From Streptomyces lydicus (GTDB lineage Bacteria > Actinomycetota > Actinomycetes > Streptomycetales > Streptomycetaceae): a stretch of DNA of 64,000 nucleotides. The stretch lies in assembly GCF_004125265.1 (NCBI RefSeq), contig NZ_RDTE01000003.1:8494001-8558000 (forward strand). Reading direction: 5' to 3'. A program made the position numbers and the translations under genes. Numbering within the stretch: position 1 is the stretch's first letter; each line of letters begins with the position of its first letter. The notes beneath the pieces are model-generated. The model saw nothing but the letters and a program-made list of their open reading frames with translations, did no database searches and had not been told where the DNA came from. This document shows, in pieces, positions 17,921-26,958 of this stretch.

Positions 17921-19528
17921 TCAGGCGGTCTGCTGCAAGCGGTGCAGTGATGCCACCAGCTTGTCCACCTCCTCGGATGTGTTGTAGAGGGCGAGTGAGG
18001 CGCGCGCCGCGCTCTCCAGGCCGTAGTGGGCCAGCGCCGGTTGGGCGCAGTGGTGGCCGGCGCGGATGGCGATGCCGTCGCGGTCCAGCCACGCGGCGAT
18101 CGTGGACGGGTCGTGGCCGGCGAGGGTGAAGGTCAGGACCGCGATTCTGTCGGGCGCGGAGCCCAGCACCTCAAGGCCGGGGACCGTGGCCAGGGCCTGC
18201 TGCGCGTACGCCATCAGCGAGGTCTCGTAGGCGGCGATGGCGTCCCGGTCGAAGGAGGTCAGCCAGTTCAGCGCGGACAGCAGACCGACCACGCCGGAGA
18301 TGTGCCCGGTTCCGGCCTCCAGGAGGTGCGGTACGGGGGCGTAGGCGGTGCGGTCGAAGCTGACCGACTCGATCATGTTGCCGCCGCCCTGCCACGGCGC
18401 CATGTTCCGCAGGATCTCCGGCTTCGCGTACAGGGCGCCGATGCCCGTCGGGGCGAACAGCTTGTGCCCGGAGAACACATAGAAGTCGGCGTCCAGGTCC
18501 TGCACATCGACAGGGAAGTGGGCCACCGCCTGCGCCCCGTCCACCAGTACCTTGGCGCCGTAGCGGTGGGCGAGTGCGGTCATCTCGCGCACCGGCGGTA
18601 CGGTGCCGAGCACATTCGACGCCTGACTGACCGCGACGAGCCGGGTGCGCATGGAGAGCAGGTCGGCGTACGCGTGGAAATCGATCTGGCCGTCCGGCCG
18701 CAGTGGTACGGGTACCACCCGGGCACGGGTCTCCTTGGCGACCAGCTGCCAGGGAACGATATTCGAGTGGTGCTCCAGTACGGGCACCAGAATGTCGTCC
18801 CCGGGGCCGAGGTTGGCCCGTCCCCAGCTCTGGGCGACGAGGTTGATCGCCTCGGTGGTGCCGCGTACGAAGACGATGTCGTCCGGAGAGGGTGCGCCCA
18901 GGAACCGGGCGACCGCCGCCCGGCCCGCTTCGTAGGCCTCGGTGGCTTCCCGGGCCATGGTGTGCGCACCACGGTGGATGTTGGAGTTGGCGGATCCGTA
19001 GAAGCCGGCCAGGGTCTCGATGACCTGGCGGGGCTTCTGTGTGGTGGCCCCGTTGTCCAGCCAGACCAAGGGGTGCCCGTTCACGGTCCGGTGCAGGATC
19101 GGGAAGTCCCGGCGCGCCATCTCGGGTGAGAACGCGGCCTGTTGGCCGGGGAGGCCGCTGGGTGGTACGGGCTGGGTGACGGCGGCTTGCAGGGGCTGGG
19201 TGGTGGGGTGTATAGGGCGGTCGTCGGGCCGGGCGTGGGCAGCAGGCTCAACGCTGACCGGGCCGGCGGTGGCCTGAGCAGCGGTGACCGGATCGGCGGT
19301 GACCGGGCCGGCGGCGGCCTGGGCGGCGGTGACCGGCTCCGCGGGCGCGTTCGCGGCCGCGTTCGTGGCCGTGCTCATGGCCGATGCTGCCGCCAGTGCC
19401 GTGGCCAGTGCCGCAGTAAGTGCCGCGGCAGGATCGGCGGGATCGGGGGATGTCGGGTCGCCGGTCGGCGGGTTCGCGGGGGGAGCCGTGTGCGGCCACC
19501 GGCCCCCGGTAACGTCAGGAATAGTCAT
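17921..19528 (-). CDS. SufS-type cysteine desulfurase, family 2 encapsulin cargo
   Basis: A 535-residue class V PLP enzyme. About 130 disordered residues come first, rich in Ala, Thr, Pro and Val, with a duplicated VTAAQAxAGPV motif. The desulfurase domain starts near FSPEMARRDFPILHR. The PLP lysine is in SGHKLFAP and the catalytic persulfide Cys is in AGHHCAQPAL, so it looks active (Cys to Ala plus enzyme-bound sulfur). In family 2 encapsulin systems the long disordered N-terminus loads this enzyme into the shell. The ATG at 19528 lies inside the end of the shell gene (14-nt overlap), so translation is coupled. The longer frame from 19570 would overlap more and is less likely. Confidence 0.9.
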   Translation of the reverse strand: MTIPDVTGGRWPHTAPPANPPTGDPTSPDPADPAAALTAALATALAAASAMSTATNAAANAPAEPVTAAQAAAGPVTADPVTAAQATAGPVSVEPAAHARPDDRPIHPTTQPLQAAVTQPVPPSGLPGQQAAFSPEMARRDFPILHRTVNGHPLVWLDNGATTQKPRQVIETLAGFYGSANSNIHRGAHTMAREATEAYEAGRAAVARFLGAPSPDDIVFVRGTTEAINLVAQSWGRANLGPGDDILVPVLEHHSNIVPWQLVAKETRARVVPVPLRPDGQIDFHAYADLLSMRTRLVAVSQASNVLGTVPPVREMTALAHRYGAKVLVDGAQAVAHFPVDVQDLDADFYVFSGHKLFAPTGIGALYAKPEILRNMAPWQGGGNMIESVSFDRTAYAPVPHLLEAGTGHISGVVGLLSALNWLTSFDRDAIAAYETSLMAYAQQALATVPGLEVLGSAPDRIAVLTFTLAGHDPSTIAAWLDRDGIAIRAGHHCAQPALAHYGLESAARASLALYNTSEEVDKLVASLHRLQQTA

Positions 19529-20897
19529 GGTAGTTGGAGACCTCGACGTTCTGCAGCACGGCGAGCGCATCCTCCACCAGCACCGCGGTGTTGAAGTAGG
19601 CCGTCATCAGGTACGACGTGACGCCCTTCTGGTCGACGCCCATGTTCCGCATCGACAGGCCGGGTTCCACCTCGTCCTCGACCTTCGCGGGACGCAGGCC
19701 CACCACGCCCTGCTCCGCCTCACCGGTGCGCATCAGCAGGATCTCGGTGGTGCCGATGCCGGCACTGCCGGAGAACCGCACCTTGTCGGAGGGGAGCAGC
19801 GGGACCCCGCGCCAGCTCAGCAGCGGACTGCCGAAACGGTTGTCGATGACCGGGGGCACACCCCGGCGCGTACATTCCCGGCCGAATGCGGCGATGGCCC
19901 TGGGGTGGGCGAGGAAGTAGCCGGGCTGCTTCCAGACCCTGGTCAGCAGTTCGTCCAGGTCGTCGGGGGTCGGGGAGCCGGTGCGCGCCTGCACCCGCTG
20001 TCCGGGGGCCACATTGTTGAAGAGGCCGAATTCCGGGTGGTTGAGCAGCGAGGCCTCCTGCCGCTCACGCAGGGCGTGCACGGTGAGGTTGGACTGGGCA
20101 CGGGTCTGGTCGATGGGCCCGTTGTAGAGGTCGGACACCCGGGTATGGACGCGCAACACGGTCTGGGCGAGCGTCATGTGGTACTCGCGGGGTGTGTCCT
20201 CGTAGTCGACGAACGTCATGGGGAGTTCCGGTTCGCCGACGTGCCCGGCGCTGAGATCGACCGGTACCTCGGCGCCCGGCAGGACGCCGTCCGCCGAGAG
20301 GTAGGCATCCATCGCTCCCCGTACCGCCGTGTCGCGTTCGCACAGCCCGGTGAGCACGCTGCGTTCGACGCACAGAGCCACGCCGGGGGTGAGCGCCCGT
20401 ACGCGGTACGGAAGCGGCTCGGAGCGGGTCCAGGCATCGAGATCGAAGAACTGGCCGTCACCGATCACTTCGAGTACGGCGTCCTCGCCGTAGCGGCCGC
20501 TGACCCGCTTCTCGGCACGCCCCTGGGCGATGACCCACAGCTTGTCGTGCGCCTCACCGTCCTGGGCCAGCATTTCTCCGGCCTCGAAGGTGACTTCCGT
20601 GAAGGAGCCCGCCAGTTCGGAGAGCAGCGCATCGTCGGCGTCCCGCAGGTACGGAAGTTCCCGCAGGTCGCCCGGGATGATGCGGGGCGAACCACCGTCG
20701 TTGTGGGTGCTGATGCGGTCGTCGCCGAGGACGTAGGTGCGGCGGCGGTTGACACGGAAGACACCCGATTCGACATCCACCCAGGGCAGGGCGCGGAGCA
20801 GATAACGCGGCGTGATGCCGCGCATCTGCGGGCTGGTCTTGGTGGTGGTCGCCAGTTGCCGTGCCGCATCCGGGGTGAGACTCGTCTGGTCGTTCAT
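19515..20897 (-). CDS. Family 2 encapsulin shell protein with cNMP-binding domain
   Basis: A 460-residue shell protein of the encapsulin (HK97-fold) family 2, with a cyclic-nucleotide-binding-like domain at about residues 60-190 (LSELAGSFTEVTFEAGEML, DGQFFDLDAW). This domain marks subfamily 2B. The rest contains the shell-fold segments, for example GSAGIGTTEILLMRTGEAEQ and TSYLMTAYFNTAVLVEDALA. Many copies assemble into a nanocompartment holding the desulfurase encoded next. GAGGAGG lies 7 nt before the ATG at 20897; a GTG at 20900 is only 4 nt away. Older annotations call such proteins Crp-like, but no DNA-binding helix-turn-helix is present. Confidence 0.9.
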   Translation of the reverse strand: MNDQTSLTPDAARQLATTTKTSPQMRGITPRYLLRALPWVDVESGVFRVNRRRTYVLGDDRISTHNDGGSPRIIPGDLRELPYLRDADDALLSELAGSFTEVTFEAGEMLAQDGEAHDKLWVIAQGRAEKRVSGRYGEDAVLEVIGDGQFFDLDAWTRSEPLPYRVRALTPGVALCVERSVLTGLCERDTAVRGAMDAYLSADGVLPGAEVPVDLSAGHVGEPELPMTFVDYEDTPREYHMTLAQTVLRVHTRVSDLYNGPIDQTRAQSNLTVHALRERQEASLLNHPEFGLFNNVAPGQRVQARTGSPTPDDLDELLTRVWKQPGYFLAHPRAIAAFGRECTRRGVPPVIDNRFGSPLLSWRGVPLLPSDKVRFSGSAGIGTTEILLMRTGEAEQGVVGLRPAKVEDEVEPGLSMRNMGVDQKGVTSYLMTAYFNTAVLVEDALAVLQNVEVSNYHDYS

Positions 20898-21556
20898 CAC
20901 AGGACCTCCTCGACGACGGGCGTGTCAGGTGGCCGGCACCGGCCGAGCGACACGCGGAAATCTGATCGTGTGGTCGAGGCCCGCCACCCGCAACCAACCG
21001 TTTGCCGGCGTTAGGCCGGAATTATTCGCTGTACGAACTTCGCAATTACGGATATATGTGCGATCGTCGGGTCGTGGGGTGCCGCTATGGTGCGCACCCC
21101 TTCCGGGATCTTCGGAGTCGGGGCACCCCGGTCGCTTTTTCCTGCTGCTTGCCGTACCGGATATGCGGCGCGATTTGCTCTCATAACATGCCTTGGTGAT
21201 TCTTCAAGGAAGGCTTATGCGGGGGGAGTTGAGCCTCTTCGGCACCGCGCCAAACCACCCTGTGGGCTCTTTCTTTCTGCGGCTTCCCGCTGCCCCGTTG
21301 GTCCGGAACGCAGAGTTCACGGGTGCCTGACGGGTTTGGCGTGTTGTGGGGAAGCGCACCCGGGTATGGCCCCGGGGTCCGGGCCGTCTCACGTCTGTGC
21401 GGCCTTTGATTGCAAGGGACATCCGTCCCAAGGGGTGCCGCTGCCGATGGCTGCTCCGTATTGTCGGCTCGCGCCGGAGCCTTCCCGTCCGGAAGCTCCG
21501 TGTGGGATCCCCTACGGGCCCGCGATACCTGGCAGTGCCTGCACCGAGGAGCAGTG
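20898..21556. other. 659-bp divergent promoter region
   Basis: This separates the leftward encapsulin operon from the rightward symporter. It is less GC-rich than its surroundings around 21000-21240, as expected for promoters. No gene has a credible ribosome site here. I do not name individual promoter boxes. Confidence 0.5.
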
Positions 21557-23083
21557 GTGACACCCCTGATCGTACCGGTCATGATCGTATTTGGAATATT
21601 CCTGCTCGCCATGGTGACCGTGGGTATCTGGACGTACCAGGACACGTTGACGTTCTCCGACTTCGCCCTGGGCGGGCGCCGGTTGAGTGCACCGCTGGCG
21701 GCCCTGTCCGCGGGGGCCAGCGATATGTCCGGCTGGCTGTTCCTGGGGCTGCCCGGCGCGGTGTACGCGGCCGGGATCGGCGCCTCGTGGATTGCCGTCG
21801 GCCTGGCCGTCGGTACGTATCTCAACTGGCGTCTGGTCGCACCGCGTTTGCGTACCTACACCGAGCTGGCCGGCGACGCCAAAACACTGTCGGCGTACCT
21901 GGAGGAGCGCTTCGAGGACGGCAGCAGGATGCTGCGCCTGGTCTCGGCAACCGTCATCGTCGTGTTCTTCACCGTCTACGTGGCCGGCGGCCTCTTGGCC
22001 GGGGGAGTGCTGTTCGAGGAAATCTTCGGCGGCGGCTTCGAATTCGCGCTCACCGTCTTCGCCGTGGTGATCGTCGTCTACACCGTGCTGGGCGGCTTCC
22101 GCGCGGTGAGTGTGACGCACTCGGTGCAGGCCACGGTGATGTTCGGCGCGGCCGTTGCGCTCCCGGTGATCGGTATCGCGCTGCTCGGGGGAATCGGCGC
22201 GATGCACAGGCTGCTCGCCGACAAGACGCCGGCCCTGCTGGACATGGGAGCCAAGGCCCATTTCGACGGCGCCCGCTGGACGTCCCGTGAGCCGCTCGGT
22301 GTGGTGGCCGTCATCTCCCTGCTCGCCTGGGGGCTGGGCTATTTCGGCCAGCCGCACATCCTGGCCCGCTTCATGAGCATCCGCAGCACCCGTGACATCC
22401 CGTTGGCCCGCCGTATCGGTGTGGGCTGGGTGGTCGTCTGTCTGGCGGGTGCCTCGCTCGTCGGGCTGGTCGGGATCGCCGCCCTCAACCAGCCGCTGGA
22501 CAACCCGGAGACCGTCTTCATCGAGCTCTGTGCCCAGTTGGTCAATCCGTGGGTCGCGGGCATCCTGCTGGTCGCCGTGCTCGCCGCGATCAAGTCCACC
22601 GCGGACAGCCAGCTGTTGGTCTCGGCGATGGCCCTCACCGAGGACTTCTACCGGGCCTTCGTCAAGCGGCGGGCCTCGGACGCGTCGATGGTGCTGGCGG
22701 CCCGGGTGACGGTCGTGGTCGTGGCGCTGGTGGCCTACGTCATCGCACTCAGCGGCGGCGCCGTACTGGACATCGTCGCCTACGCCTGGGCGGGTTTCGG
22801 CGCCGCCTTCGGCCCGGTCATCCTGCTGTCGCTGTACTGGCCGCGCATGACACGGGCCGGGGCGATGGCCGGCATCGTGACGGGGGCGGTCACCGTCGTC
22901 ATGTGGAAGCAGATCGACCCGCTGCTCGGGCCGCTCCGGTCGGGCATCTACGAGATGGTGCCCGGTGTGCTCGCGGCCACTGCCGCGGCGCTGCTCTTCG
23001 GGAAGTTCGTCGGCCGCCCTCCGCGCCGCACCTGGTCGGGCCCCATGGACAAGCGGGTCGGTGCCACGGTGCCGGCCGGCTGA
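21557..23083 (+). CDS. putP: Sodium/proline symporter of the SSS family
   Basis: A 508-residue integral membrane transporter with about 13 hydrophobic helices. It matches the PutP branch: the N-terminal FALGGRRLSAPLAALSAGASDMSGW pattern is the sodium-site signature region. Further features are the GWGLGYFGQPHI-like segment and DSQLLVSAMALTEDFYR. It imports L-proline with sodium. The GTG at 21557 was chosen because GAGGAG ends 5 nt upstream; an adjacent GTG at 21554 is too close. It stands alone, with about 215 bp to the following lipoprotein gene. Confidence 0.9.
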   Translation: MTPLIVPVMIVFGIFLLAMVTVGIWTYQDTLTFSDFALGGRRLSAPLAALSAGASDMSGWLFLGLPGAVYAAGIGASWIAVGLAVGTYLNWRLVAPRLRTYTELAGDAKTLSAYLEERFEDGSRMLRLVSATVIVVFFTVYVAGGLLAGGVLFEEIFGGGFEFALTVFAVVIVVYTVLGGFRAVSVTHSVQATVMFGAAVALPVIGIALLGGIGAMHRLLADKTPALLDMGAKAHFDGARWTSREPLGVVAVISLLAWGLGYFGQPHILARFMSIRSTRDIPLARRIGVGWVVVCLAGASLVGLVGIAALNQPLDNPETVFIELCAQLVNPWVAGILLVAVLAAIKSTADSQLLVSAMALTEDFYRAFVKRRASDASMVLAARVTVVVVALVAYVIALSGGAVLDIVAYAWAGFGAAFGPVILLSLYWPRMTRAGAMAGIVTGAVTVVMWKQIDPLLGPLRSGIYEMVPGVLAATAAALLFGKFVGRPPRRTWSGPMDKRVGATVPAG

Positions 23084-23298
23084 GTCCGCGGAGGCGGGGC
23101 AGCCGGCAGCCGGGCACCGCGCCCGGTTCCGCGTCCCGGCCCCACGGGACGCACGAGCCCCAGCGGCCCACCGGGCCCCTCCGGCCCGCCAGACCCCTCC
23201 GGCCCACCGCCGAACGGTCCCCGGTCGCACCCGTCCCGGCAGTGCGTCACGCGTCTTATGATCCAGGAGGCTCAGCGTGCACCACGACGGGAAAAGAT

Positions 23299-24009
23299 GT
23301 GCCTCTTCACCGTTCCTTGCCGCCTCCCGGGCTGAGGGTGGCGTCGTCCGCTCTTGCAGCGACGGGCCTGGCCCTGCTGTTGAGCAGTTGTACGCAGAGC
23401 GGGGAGCCGCTGAGCGCCGGGCCCACCTCGGCCGCCTCCGCCCCGGTGCGGCTGTGGCCCGAGCGGAAGCCCGCGCCACAGCCCGAGCGCGGAAGGGGGG
23501 AGAACCTTCCCGCGGCCGTTCCCGGCGTGCCGCCCGTGAGGTCCGGGGACATCCGCAAGGCGAACCTGTTCACCGTCGTCAAGGCACAGACCGCCGCGGG
23601 CTCCGCGCTCGACGGCGGGCCGCAGTTCGACTCCGCCACCACCAGGAAGATCCATGCCTGCGCCGCGGAGCCGGCGCGCTGCCCGGTGCGAAAGCCCCGG
23701 TACCGGGATCTGACGGGGGACGGCAGGGACGAACTCATCGTCGGCATCGAGGCGCCGGACCACTCCCTGGCACTGTGGGTCTTCACGCTCGACCACGGAC
23801 AGGTCACCCGGATCATGGACGCCGGCGCGACACCGCTGTCGGTGGAGATCGCGAACGGCGATCTGATCCTGCGGGAGCCGACCGGCACGCCCGGCTATGA
23901 CACCCGCACGGTCTACGCATGGGACTCGCGGACGCGGACCATGGCCCTGCGGTCGATGGAATTCGACCAGGCGCACTCCGCCACCCCCGCCCCGGAGCGC
24001 ACACCGTGA
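23299..24009 (+). CDS. Putative lipoprotein, FG-GAP-like, paired with sensor kinase
   Basis: A 236-residue exported protein. The N-terminus has a hydrophobic core and the lipobox LLSSC with Cys31, so it should be lipid-anchored outside the membrane. A Pro/Ala linker follows, then a C-terminal globular part. DLTGDGRDELIVGIEAP resembles a calcium-binding FG-GAP loop. The stop overlaps the kinase start as GTGA, so the two are co-translated; it may sense for or restrain the kinase, as CseA does for the SigE system. The start is uncertain. The strong AGGAGG at 23265 points to a GTG at 23277 in another frame, while the signal-peptide frame begins at GTG 23299 or 23242. Confidence 0.75.
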   Translation: MPLHRSLPPPGLRVASSALAATGLALLLSSCTQSGEPLSAGPTSAASAPVRLWPERKPAPQPERGRGENLPAAVPGVPPVRSGDIRKANLFTVVKAQTAAGSALDGGPQFDSATTRKIHACAAEPARCPVRKPRYRDLTGDGRDELIVGIEAPDHSLALWVFTLDHGQVTRIMDAGATPLSVEIANGDLILREPTGTPGYDTRTVYAWDSRTRTMALRSMEFDQAHSATPAPERTP

Positions 24010-25352
24010 GCGCCGGCCGGCCCCGGACGCGGCTGCGCCTGCCCGCCTGGAAACGGCTGCGCCTACCCGCCTGGACGATGACGCTCCACGGGAAGTTCGC
24101 CGCCTTCGTCATCGTCATGTGCTGTGTCCTCACGACGGTCGTCGGGGTCCTGGTGCACGTCCTGGTCGGCCGGCAGGCGGAAAGCCAGGCCCGCAGCGCG
24201 GCGCTGTCGCAGCTGGACTCCGTCGCGGCGGCGTACGTCGCCGGGGAACCCCTCGGCCGCGACGCCGCGGTGGACCCCGCTGACCTCCCCGCCCCGCTCC
24301 GCGCCATGGCACTGCGGGGCGAGCGCGGGACACAACTCGCCGACCACCAGGGCCGCCCGGCGATGTGGGCCGTCACCCCCGCCGACGGCAAGGCGCTGGC
24401 CGTCCATCTCGACTACAGCAGGCGCGCCGCCGCGATCCGTGGACTGGACCGGACCATCGTCGGCTCCTCGGCTTTCGCGATCGCCCTCACTCTCGCCGTC
24501 GGACTGTTCGGTGTCTCCCGTATCACCCGTCGCTTGCACCACACCGCACAGGTGGCCCGCAGAATCAGCACCGGCGATCTCGACGCGCGGGTGGACGACC
24601 CCCGCGTCCTGTGCGCCCCCTTCGCCCAGGACGAGACCGCCGCCGTGGCGGCTGCACTGGACGCGATGGCCGCCACACTGCAGACCAAGCTGCACAGCGA
24701 GCAGCGCTTCACCGCCGATGTGGCCCATGAGCTGCGCACGCCGCTGGCCGGCCTGCGGATCGCGGCGGAGCTGCTGCCCCCCGGCCGCCCGGCCGAGCTG
24801 GTGCGGGACCGGATCCGGGCCATGAGCCGGCTGACCGAGGACCTGCTGGAGATCTCCCGCCTCGACGCGGAGGTGGAGCGGGCCGATATCGAGGTGCATC
24901 AACTGGGGCCGCTGGCCGAGCGTGCGGTGCTGGCCACCGGGCTGCGGGCCGAGGTCCGTACCGAGCGGGACACCCGGGTGGAGACCGACCAGCGCAGGCT
25001 CCAGCGCGTGCTGGGCAACCTCGTCTCCAACGCCCACGGGCACGGCCGCCCGCCGGTCCTCCTGACCGTCGACGGCCGCGTCATCACCATTCGGGACCAC
25101 GGGGACGGCTACCCCGGCCACCTCCTCGACCACGGCCCCCAGCGCTTCCGGAGCCGGTCAGGGAGCGGCCGGAAGACCGGCCACGGCCTCGGGCTGACCA
25201 TCGCCATGGGACAGGCCCGTGTCCTCGGCGCCACGCTGCGCTTCTCCAACGCGCCGGACGGCGGAGCCGTCGCCGAGCTCGCCCTGCCACCGTCGGTCCC
25301 GGGACCGCGGCGCTCCCCGTCGACGGAAACCGGCAGCTCTCAGAGGTCCTGA
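24006..25352 (+). CDS. Membrane sensor histidine kinase (CseC-like architecture)
   Basis: A 448-residue two-component kinase. It has a first membrane helix near residues 30-55, an extracytoplasmic sensor of about 100 residues, a second helix near 150-172, and a HAMP region (RITRRLHH, RRISTGDLDARV). The phospho-acceptor His is in DVAHELRTPLAG around residue 240. N-box (LGNLVSNA) and G-box (GHGLGLTIA) motifs complete the ATPase domain. The start GTG at 24006 overlaps the lipoprotein stop. The N-terminus contains a tandem RLRLPAW motif from a duplicated 24-bp segment. No response regulator or sigma factor is adjacent, so the output partner is encoded elsewhere. Confidence 0.88.
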   Translation: MSAGRPRTRLRLPAWKRLRLPAWTMTLHGKFAAFVIVMCCVLTTVVGVLVHVLVGRQAESQARSAALSQLDSVAAAYVAGEPLGRDAAVDPADLPAPLRAMALRGERGTQLADHQGRPAMWAVTPADGKALAVHLDYSRRAAAIRGLDRTIVGSSAFAIALTLAVGLFGVSRITRRLHHTAQVARRISTGDLDARVDDPRVLCAPFAQDETAAVAAALDAMAATLQTKLHSEQRFTADVAHELRTPLAGLRIAAELLPPGRPAELVRDRIRAMSRLTEDLLEISRLDAEVERADIEVHQLGPLAERAVLATGLRAEVRTERDTRVETDQRRLQRVLGNLVSNAHGHGRPPVLLTVDGRVITIRDHGDGYPGHLLDHGPQRFRSRSGSGRKTGHGLGLTIAMGQARVLGATLRFSNAPDGGAVAELALPPSVPGPRRSPSTETGSSQRS

Positions 25353-25496
25353 CAGCAGGATTTTTGAGGCGGTTCGGTGCACCCAGATCTTGCTGCGCAC
25401 CGTTGTGTCCGGAACGAGTACCGGCGGGGCAGCTCGACGAATGGGGGTGTGCCGTACTTGTGCGTGCGCTCGATGCGCTGGTCCGGGAGCTTGGGT

Positions 25497-26072
25497 TCAG
25501 TCTGCAGGCGAGTGCGCGGTCAGCGCGTCCATGAGGAGGGCGATGAGCCGACGGGCCTGCTCTCTGGTGCTGTGCTGCGCGGAACAAGCGACGCCGCCCA
25601 GGAGAAGGAGGACGTCGTCGGAGGTGACGTCGGTTCGCAAGCTGCCGTCCCGGGCGCCGGCCTTGAGGAGGGTGGCGACGGCGTCGGTAAGGAGTGCGCG
25701 GCTGTCGGCGTAGGGGTCGACGCCGGAGGCGATGACCGCGTTGAGCGCCGCGGACATACCGCTCTTGGTCGTGGCGTAGTCGAGGAAGTGTTCCATCCAC
25801 ACCTGGGTGGCCTCGGCGGCCGGGTGCCGGGTGAGGAGGTCGGGTGCCTTCCCGCACACCAGGGTGAGCTGGTGCCGGTAGGCCGCGTCGACGAGGGTTT
25901 CCCGGGTCGGGAAGTGCCGGTAGAGCGTGCCGACACCGACACCCGCCTGCTTGGCGATAGCGGCCGGCGCGGTGTCCAGCCCCTGCTCGGCGAAGACTTG
26001 CGCGGCGACCTCCAGCAGGCGTGCTCGGTTCTGTACCGCATCGCTCCTGGTCCGGCGGGGGGTGGCGGGCAT
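25497..26072 (-). CDS. TetR family regulator
   Basis: A 191-residue TetR-type repressor. Its N-terminal helix-turn-helix is ATPAAIAKQAGVGVGTLYRHF-like (residues about 35-60). The C-terminal domain resembles the SbtR-like C-terminal group (MDALTAHS end). The ATG at 26072 has GGAGGAA about 6 nt upstream and is preferred over the longer frame from 26105, which would run into the operator. It is divergent from a degraded SDR gene, and a 15-bp-arm dyad lies between them. It was probably the repressor of that oxidoreductase and of itself. Confidence 0.9.
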   Translation of the reverse strand: MPATPRRTRSDAVQNRARLLEVAAQVFAEQGLDTAPAAIAKQAGVGVGTLYRHFPTRETLVDAAYRHQLTLVCGKAPDLLTRHPAAEATQVWMEHFLDYATTKSGMSAALNAVIASGVDPYADSRALLTDAVATLLKAGARDGSLRTDVTSDDVLLLLGGVACSAQHSTREQARRLIALLMDALTAHSPAD

Positions 26073-26106
26073 GCGGGTTCCTCCGGTGCCTGTCTCCGAC
26101 GGCATT

Positions 26107-26148
26107 CCGGAATCCGTTCCGTTTAACTGTAAGCGGAACGGATTCCGG
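26107..26148. promoter_or_regulatory. TetR operator, 15-bp-arm inverted repeat
   Basis: Arms 26107-26121 and 26134-26148 are perfectly complementary (CCGGAATCCGTTCCG and its inverse) around a 12-nt A/T-richer centre. It sits between the TetR gene and the degraded SDR gene. The GGAAT-CCGTTCCG type of half site is typical of TetR operators. Regulator identity is inferred from position. Confidence 0.75.
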
Positions 26149-26193
26149 TAAAACTCTACTCCAGAGGACTCTCATGCCGACTCTTTCTCCGAC

Positions 26194-26814
26194 ATGGCCG
26201 TACGCCACTGGTTCATCACCCCAGCCTCCGGCGGCCTGGGCCGCCACCTCACCGAGCACGCCCTCCAGCACGGCGACCGCGTCACAGCCACGGTCCGCCG
26301 CCCCGTAGCCCTGCAAGACCTGCGCGAGACGTACGGCGACCGGCTGACCGTCGAGATCCTCGACGTCACCCGCCGGCCGATTGCGACAAGGCGGTCGGCA
26401 GGACTCTCCGGTCCGGGCCGGTGGACATCGTGGTCAACAACGCCGGATACGCGGTCCTGGGCGCCGCAGAGGAGATGACCGTCGAGCAGATCCGCGACCG
26501 GATCGAGGTCCTCCTGCTCGCTCCGATGCCACCATCGTCTCCGGCTTTCGCTTCACCACCGAAACGGCCGCCTACCGTGACAACACCGTCGACGGGACCC
26601 GGCGCTACCTGGAGACCGCCGACGACAGCGCCCTCACCGGCAACCCGGCCAAGCTCGCCGCCGCCGTCTACGACACCACCCGGGACCCGAACCCACCCCT
26701 GCGCCTCACTCTTGGTTCCGAAGCCTACGAAGCCCTTCACACGCACTCGCCGAACGCCTCACCACAATCGAAACCCAAAAGGACCTTGCGGCATCCGTCG
26801 CCTTCAACCGCTGA
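26194..26814 (+). pseudogene. SDR oxidoreductase pseudogene (frameshifts and internal deletion)
   Basis: Fragments of one short-chain dehydrogenase are spread over three frames. The nucleotide-binding start reads MAVRHWFITPASGGLGRHLTE (to about 26375). The VDIVVNNAGYAVLGAAEEMT segment lies in another frame from 26421. A C-terminal part (TTETAAYRDNTVDGTRRYLE, later LAERLTTIETQKDLAAS) ends near 26814 after a further shift. The catalytic Ser and YxxxK region of about 100 residues is missing, so the enzyme cannot be active. The intact TetR regulator and operator next door remain. Confidence 0.7.
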
Positions 26815-26958
26815 CCCGGTCCACCGGCACGGAGTCTCCCCAGTCCCTGCCCGCCCACCGGAGTGTCCGCGCCAGAGCGACAAGCGCAGAATGAAGAGAG
26901 CCGCTCTCCGTCCGGCGGGCGGACCGCCACCGTGCGCGGCGGGTGGAAGGGAAAGCCG

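Noticed and set aside
19515..20897. Crp/Fnr-type transcription factor as an alternative call for the cNMP-domain protein.
   Set aside because: No C-terminal helix-turn-helix is present. The remaining sequence matches family 2 encapsulin shells, and the partner is the expected type of cargo.
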